The notes beneath the pieces were generated by a model. The model did not search any database and was not told the DNA's origin. It saw only the letters and a list, made by a program, of their open reading frames with translations. The translations under genes and the position numbers were made by a program. 10,667 nucleotides of DNA from CAINOH01 sp041663565 (GTDB lineage: Archaea > Micrarchaeota > Micrarchaeia > Norongarragalinales > CAINOH01), in contig JBAYMJ010000034.1 of assembly GCA_041663565.1 (NCBI GenBank), forward strand, positions 1 through 10,667, in the 5' to 3' direction. Of the stretch, positions 6,780 through 10,667 are shown one piece after another; position 1 is the first letter of the stretch; every line of letters starts with the position of its first letter.

Positions 6780-8513
6780 CTACTCCTTCGCAGTCATTGC
6801 GCTTGCGACCGCGGTTCCTATTGTATTGGTGTTTTTCATCGCCTTCCTCGGCGACTCCTTTTCCTTTGCCTTGGCCATCGCAACCGCCTTCCTGTTGTCC
6901 TCGTTGGTGTAGCGGTTGTTCATCCCCGAGGCCATTGCCTCCACGCTTGCCATCACTATGTCCGGGCCGATTGCAAAACCCGAGCGCCGCTTGCCCTGCG
7001 CGTCCTCTATGGTCACCGTGACTTCGCACAGCGCGTCCGAGCCGCCATTGATTGCCTCGAGCTTGTATTCCTTGAGCTTTGCAGTCCGTTCGCCCGAGAC
7101 TTTGGAAAGCGCGTTCAGTGCCGCGTCAACGGGCCCGATGCCGGTTGCGCAGGCTGTGCGCTCCTCGCCATCCACAACCGCCTTCACAGATGCAGTCGGA
7201 ATGATGCTGTTTCCGGTTGTGATGAGCACTTGCCCAAGGCTTATGTGCGCTTTGCGCTGGACCCCCGCCAACTTTTCCGCAATACCGACAAGCTCGAAGT
7301 CCTGTATCCTGCGGCCGCGGTCGCCCATTTCCTTTACCTTTGCGGTGACGTGCCTTGCCTGCTCGTTCGAAACGTCAAAACCCATCGTCGAAAGCACGTT
7401 CTTTACCGCAGCAAAGCCTGTCAGCTTGCCCAGTATGATTCTCCGGTTCTGCCCGACCGTCTCTGGCGGGTAGGGTTCGTATGCCAATGTGCTTGCAAGG
7501 GTCCCGTGGACGTGGATTCCTGCAGACTGCGCGAACGAGTTCTCGCCAACAACGGGCTTGTTCCTGGGCGGGTGCACCCGCGTGGCGCGCGCTATCATCT
7601 GCGACACCGAAAGCAGGCGCTCCATCCTGATGTTGGTGCCAACCCCGTAGGCGTTGGCCAGGGCTACGACAGTGTCCTCAAGCGCCGCGTTACCGGAGCG
7701 CTCGCCCAGGCCGTTTATAGTCACCTGAACCTGGCTTGCCCCCGCCTCGACTCCCGCAAGCGTGTTCGCGACCGCGACTCCCAGGTCGTTGTGCGCGTGC
7801 ACTGAAATCGGCGTGTGCGTGGATTTTCCGACTTCCTTCACCAGCCTGTAGTATGCGCGCGGCACAGAAACGCCGACCGTGTCGGGTACGTTCAGCATCG
7901 TCGCGCCTGCATCCTCGACTTCGCGATAGACTTGCTTGAGGAACCCCAAGTCCGTCCTGGTGGCGTCCTCTGCGGAGAACTCGCACGGAATCCCGTGGCT
8001 TCTCACGTACTCCACGCTATCCACTGCGGCATCCAGCACCTGCTGCCTTGTCATTTTCAGCTTGTGCTTCATGTGCAGCTCGGACGTTGCGATGAACGTG
8101 TGGACGTAGTCCGCCCCGCTGTCCATGGCCGCGTCCAAGTCGGGCCTGCACGTCCGCGCAAGCCCGCACAGCTTGGCGCGCATGTCCCGGTCTGCAAGCC
8201 TGCGGAAGAGCTCGCGCTCGCCTTCCGAGCTTGCCGGAAACCCGGCCTCCAGCACGTCAACCCCCAAGTCGTCGAGCGCAAGGGCGAGCGCAAACTTCTG
8301 GTCAACGGTCAGGTTCACTCCGGGCGTCTGCTCGCCGTCGCGCAGGGTGGTGTCGAACACCTTGACGCTCTTTGGCAGCCCGATTCCACGGAAAGCCTCC
8401 TGTGCGCTTATCGCCGCCCCGGCTACGTCGCCCATATCGTCTGATTCTCCTTTGCCCGCGTTACGGGGTTCCTTTTGGCTCGCGCATTCCTGTGCGCTGT
8501 TTTTCGCATCCAT
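6780..8513 (-). CDS. leuA: 2-isopropylmalate synthase (LeuA family; citramalate synthase not excluded)
   Basis: LeuA condenses acetyl-CoA with 2-oxoisovalerate to give 2-isopropylmalate, the committed and usually leucine-inhibited step. The 577-residue product has a TIM-barrel HMGL-like domain (about 48-325) with FDTTLRDGEQTPG (53-65), D54, the metal histidines in VHAHND (H239, H241) and GLGERSGNAALED (268-280). A linker containing GIHVHG (332-337) and a C-terminal LeuA dimer/allosteric domain (about 415-535) with the leucine-site-like EAINGGSDAL (486-495) follow. The motif spelling is closest to archaeal LeuA/CimA. About 46 residues precede the barrel and a Lys/Ala-rich tail of about 45 follows the dimer domain; both look like additions. 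The ATG at 8513 is 11 bases after ilvN but has only a weak ribosome binding site. An internal ATG at 8435 with AAAGGAG 11 bases upstream is an alternative. Position between ilvN and leuCDB favours LeuA over CimA. Confidence 0.9.
   Translation of the reverse strand: MDAKNSAQECASQKEPRNAGKGESDDMGDVAGAAISAQEAFRGIGLPKSVKVFDTTLRDGEQTPGVNLTVDQKFALALALDDLGVDVLEAGFPASSEGERELFRRLADRDMRAKLCGLARTCRPDLDAAMDSGADYVHTFIATSELHMKHKLKMTRQQVLDAAVDSVEYVRSHGIPCEFSAEDATRTDLGFLKQVYREVEDAGATMLNVPDTVGVSVPRAYYRLVKEVGKSTHTPISVHAHNDLGVAVANTLAGVEAGASQVQVTINGLGERSGNAALEDTVVALANAYGVGTNIRMERLLSVSQMIARATRVHPPRNKPVVGENSFAQSAGIHVHGTLASTLAYEPYPPETVGQNRRIILGKLTGFAAVKNVLSTMGFDVSNEQARHVTAKVKEMGDRGRRIQDFELVGIAEKLAGVQRKAHISLGQVLITTGNSIIPTASVKAVVDGEERTACATGIGPVDAALNALSKVSGERTAKLKEYKLEAINGGSDALCEVTVTIEDAQGKRRSGFAIGPDIVMASVEAMASGMNNRYTNEDNRKAVAMAKAKEKESPRKAMKNTNTIGTAVASAMTAKE
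6783..6788 (-). promoter_or_regulatory. Ribosome binding site of leuC inside the leuA 3' end
   Basis: The - strand reads AAGGAG, 9 bases before the leuC ATG at 6773. These six bases are also the last two sense codons (Lys-Glu) of leuA, an arrangement that favours translational coupling. Confidence 0.75.
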
Positions 8514-8524
8514 AAAACCACTTT

Positions 8525-9037
8525 CTACGCGTTCCTCGACATCGCGACCGCGCCGGTGCGCACGAGTTCCTTTATCCCGAACGGCTTGACCAGCGCGAGG
8601 AACTCGTCCAGCCTCGCTGCGTTCCCCGCAAGCTCCACGGTCATCGTCTTGGGTTTCGTGTCGGCAATTTTTCCGCCATAGATGCCCGTGAAGTTGATGA
8701 TTTCGCCGCGGCTGGAGAAGTCGGCCGCGTGAATCTTGGCAATCATGACCTCGCTTGCGATGCAGTCGCGCTCAAGCTCGGAGACGCGTATGACGTCCAC
8801 CAGCTTGTTGAGCTGCTTGATGACCTGCTCGACGTTGTCATCATCGCCGACGCTGACTACTGTCATCCTCGACACGCAGTCCTGTTCGGTGCGCGATACC
8901 GTGAGGCTCTCTATGTTGAACCCGCGCCGCGAGAATACTCCGCACACCCGCTGGAGGACTCCGAACTGGTCCTCGACAAGGATGGATATCACTCTCCTCT
9001 GGTCCTTTTGGGAATCTTGTGCCATCTGCTTAATCAT
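8525..9037 (-). CDS. ilvN: Acetolactate synthase small (regulatory) subunit
   Basis: This is the regulatory subunit of acetohydroxyacid synthase, which activates IlvB and confers feedback inhibition, usually by valine. The 170-residue protein matches the usual length (about 160-175). An N-terminal ACT domain (about 15-88) has ISILVEDQFGVLQRVCGVFSRRGFNIESL-type sequence, including the G-V-L-x-R-V and R-G-F-N-I-E motifs that form the valine site in the family. A second ferredoxin-like domain (about 95-165) has the SRGEII, FGIKELVRTG and VAMSR landmarks. The name ilvH would be equally acceptable. It lies 13 bases after ilvB and 11 before leuA. The ATG at 9037 has a weak AGGA about 12 bases upstream; a second ATG at 9025 is possible. 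Confidence 0.95.
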   Translation of the reverse strand: MIKQMAQDSQKDQRRVISILVEDQFGVLQRVCGVFSRRGFNIESLTVSRTEQDCVSRMTVVSVGDDDNVEQVIKQLNKLVDVIRVSELERDCIASEVMIAKIHAADFSSRGEIINFTGIYGGKIADTKPKTMTVELAGNAARLDEFLALVKPFGIKELVRTGAVAMSRNA

Positions 9038-9050
9038 CTACTTTCATTTC

Positions 9051-10667
9051 CTATGCCATCAGCGGAATCGGCGCGCCCGACTTCAACTCGCTGAACTCGC
9101 ACTCTCCAAACATGTTGCTGACCTTCATCGCGCTTCCGGGAAGGAACATCGGGAACGCGCCGTCATCCGGGTCGATTATGACGTCCAGCACGAACGTGTC
9201 GCGGTTCCTTTTCGAGAATGCCTTGGAGAATCCTTCCTTCAGGTCTGAAACGGTCTCGGCCCGCATCGCCTCGCATCCCATGCTCTGCGCCATCTTGACT
9301 ATGTCCGTCCGTTTTCCCAGGTTCACCGCGCTGTGCCGTCCTTCCATGTATATTTTCTGCCACTGCTTGACCATGCCGAGCCAGCCGTTGTTCATCACGG
9401 TTGCGATGAACGGCAGCGCCTCCTCGGTGCTTGTCGCTAACTCCTGGTTGGTCATCAGAAAGCCGCCGTCCCCGCAGAAGGCAACGGCTTGTCCTTGCGG
9501 CAGAGCGGCTTTCGCTCCGAGTGCGGCGGGCAGGGCGAAGCCCATCGTGCCCAGCCCTCCGCTTGCTAAGAACCGACGGGGCCCGGCAACCCGCAGGTGA
9601 TGGGCGGCCCACATCTGGTTTAATCCCACATCAACTGCAACCGTGGTGTCACAGGCTAGGTGCTTTTGCAGTTCGCCGATTACAGCGCGGTGGCGCAGTG
9701 GTTGTGAGCATGATTCGTAGTTGCACTCGCAGGCCTGGCGCATATCTGCGACGCGCGCGGTCCACTCGTTTTGCTTGCGCGAGTATGCCGAAAGCTGTGC
9801 GAGCATCTGCGAGAGGACGTTCTTCGCATCTCCCTGTATTGGCAGCTTGCACCTTACCGTCTTGTTTATTTCCGCGGAGTCGATGTCAACGTGTATGATT
9901 TTGGCCTGGGGTGCGTACTCGGAGAACTTCCCGCACGCGCGGTCGTCAAATCGGTTCCCGACTGCCAGCAATACGTCGCAGTTCTCAACCGCCCAGTTCG
10001 CGCTTTTTCTTCCGTGCATCCCGGTCATTCCCAAGCAAAGCGGGTGGTTCTCGTCAATCGCGCCTTTTCCCATCAGGGTTGTGATAACTGGCGCCATCAG
10101 CGCTTCCGCCAATCTAGTCAGTTCCTGCGAGGCGTTCGAGATTATTACCCCGCCGCCTGCCATTATGAGCGGCCGCTCGGAGTGGATGAGCATCTCGCAG
10201 GCCTGCTTGATTTGCATCGGGTGGCCTTCGTAGTTCGGCCTGTAACCGCGAATCGAGACGCCCTTGGGGTATTCAAAGTCCAGTTTTCCAATCTGCACGT
10301 CCTTTGGCAGGTCGATGTGAACCGGCCCCGGCCTTCCGGTGGTTGCAATGTGGAACGCCTGCTTGAACACCCTTGGAATGTCGCGGCTGTGCATGACTTT
10401 GTAATTGTGCTTTGTAATCGGCATCATCATTCCGAACATGTCCGCCTCCTGGAACGCGTCGGTGCCCAGCGACCCGGTTGCAACTTGTCCGGATATGGCT
10501 ATGATTGGGGTGGAGTCCAGCATAGCGTTCGCAACTCCAGTAGCCAGGTTGGTTGCTCCGGGCCCGCTTGTGCTTATGCACACCCCCGGCCTTCCGCTTG
10601 CCTTGGCGTATCCTTCCGCAGCGTGAGCCGCTCCCTGCTCGTGCCGAGTCAGTATGTTTCTGACCCC
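9051..10667 (-). CDS. ilvB: Acetolactate synthase large (catalytic) subunit, N-terminus off window
   Basis: IlvB is the thiamin diphosphate- and FAD-dependent catalytic subunit that joins two pyruvates (valine/leucine branch) or pyruvate and 2-oxobutyrate (isoleucine branch). The frame is open to the right edge, giving 538 visible residues; about 25-50 N-terminal ones are probably missing. At the visible start is the catalytic Glu in RHEQGAAHAAEGYA, followed by TSGPGATN. Further on are GRPGPVHIDLPKD, the FAD-domain segment NRFDDRACGKF and the thiamin-binding signature from GDGGFLMTNQEL (visible residues 399-410) to NN at 426-427, then NGWLGMVKQWQ. All three domains are intact, so this is an active-type AHAS rather than another decarboxylase. 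It is the first visible gene of the operon, and the operon promoter lies beyond the edge. Confidence 0.97.
   Translation of the reverse strand, partial: GVRNILTRHEQGAAHAAEGYAKASGRPGVCISTSGPGATNLATGVANAMLDSTPIIAISGQVATGSLGTDAFQEADMFGMMMPITKHNYKVMHSRDIPRVFKQAFHIATTGRPGPVHIDLPKDVQIGKLDFEYPKGVSIRGYRPNYEGHPMQIKQACEMLIHSERPLIMAGGGVIISNASQELTRLAEALMAPVITTLMGKGAIDENHPLCLGMTGMHGRKSANWAVENCDVLLAVGNRFDDRACGKFSEYAPQAKIIHVDIDSAEINKTVRCKLPIQGDAKNVLSQMLAQLSAYSRKQNEWTARVADMRQACECNYESCSQPLRHRAVIGELQKHLACDTTVAVDVGLNQMWAAHHLRVAGPRRFLASGGLGTMGFALPAALGAKAALPQGQAVAFCGDGGFLMTNQELATSTEEALPFIATVMNNGWLGMVKQWQKIYMEGRHSAVNLGKRTDIVKMAQSMGCEAMRAETVSDLKEGFSKAFSKRNRDTFVLDVIIDPDDGAFPMFLPGSAMKVSNMFGECEFSELKSGAPIPLMA

Noticed and set aside
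6444..7805. 453-codon open frame on the + strand
   Set aside because: It is antisense to leuC and leuA, both of which have complete family motifs. Its Arg/His/Val-rich product is unrecognisable, and long antisense frames are expected opposite GC-rich genes.

Overview
The window looks archaeal, GC-rich (roughly 55-60 % by eye) and gene-dense. The archaeal call rests on two things. The + strand gene at 337-2316 opens with a class III (archaeal type IV pilin-like) signal peptide, and LeuA at 6780-8513 reads like the archaeal 2-isopropylmalate synthase family. By contrast, LeuC and LeuD have the bacterial two-subunit architecture, so the amino-acid operon appears to be of mixed ancestry. A DPANN archaeon (for example Diapherotrites or a relative) would fit, but the sequence alone cannot settle the lineage.

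Left part (1-2316, + strand). Bases 1-206 hold what is probably the C-terminal tail, rich in Pro/Ser/Ala/Thr, of a gene that begins off the left edge. After a spacer of about 130 bases comes one large gene for a secreted, modular, cysteine-rich surface protein. It has a pilin-type signal, three carboxypeptidase-regulatory-like beta-sandwich modules (two of them a recent tandem duplication), two Trp/Cys repeat modules and a Cys-rich C-terminal region. It carries 40 cysteines and several N-glycosylation sequons.

Middle spacer (2317-2487). The surface gene and the amino-acid operon converge here. I see no convincing terminator hairpin, only a T5 run near the right end, plus an unassigned short ORF noted under findings.

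Right part (2488-10667, - strand). This is a compact branched-chain amino-acid operon transcribed right to left: ilvB (cut by the right edge), ilvN, leuA, leuC, leuD, leuB, ilvE. Spacings run from a 4-base overlap (leuD/leuB) to about 22 bases (leuB/ilvE), so one transcript with coupled translation is very likely. Acetolactate synthase (IlvB+IlvN) starts the valine/isoleucine branch. LeuA, LeuCD and LeuB convert 2-oxoisovalerate to 2-oxoisocaproate. IlvE transaminates the oxo acids. The two middle enzymes of the common pathway, IlvC and IlvD, are not in the window, and neither is the operon promoter, which must lie beyond the right edge. All visible catalytic motifs are intact and no frameshifts are evident. 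I found no rRNA, tRNA, CRISPR array or mobile element.
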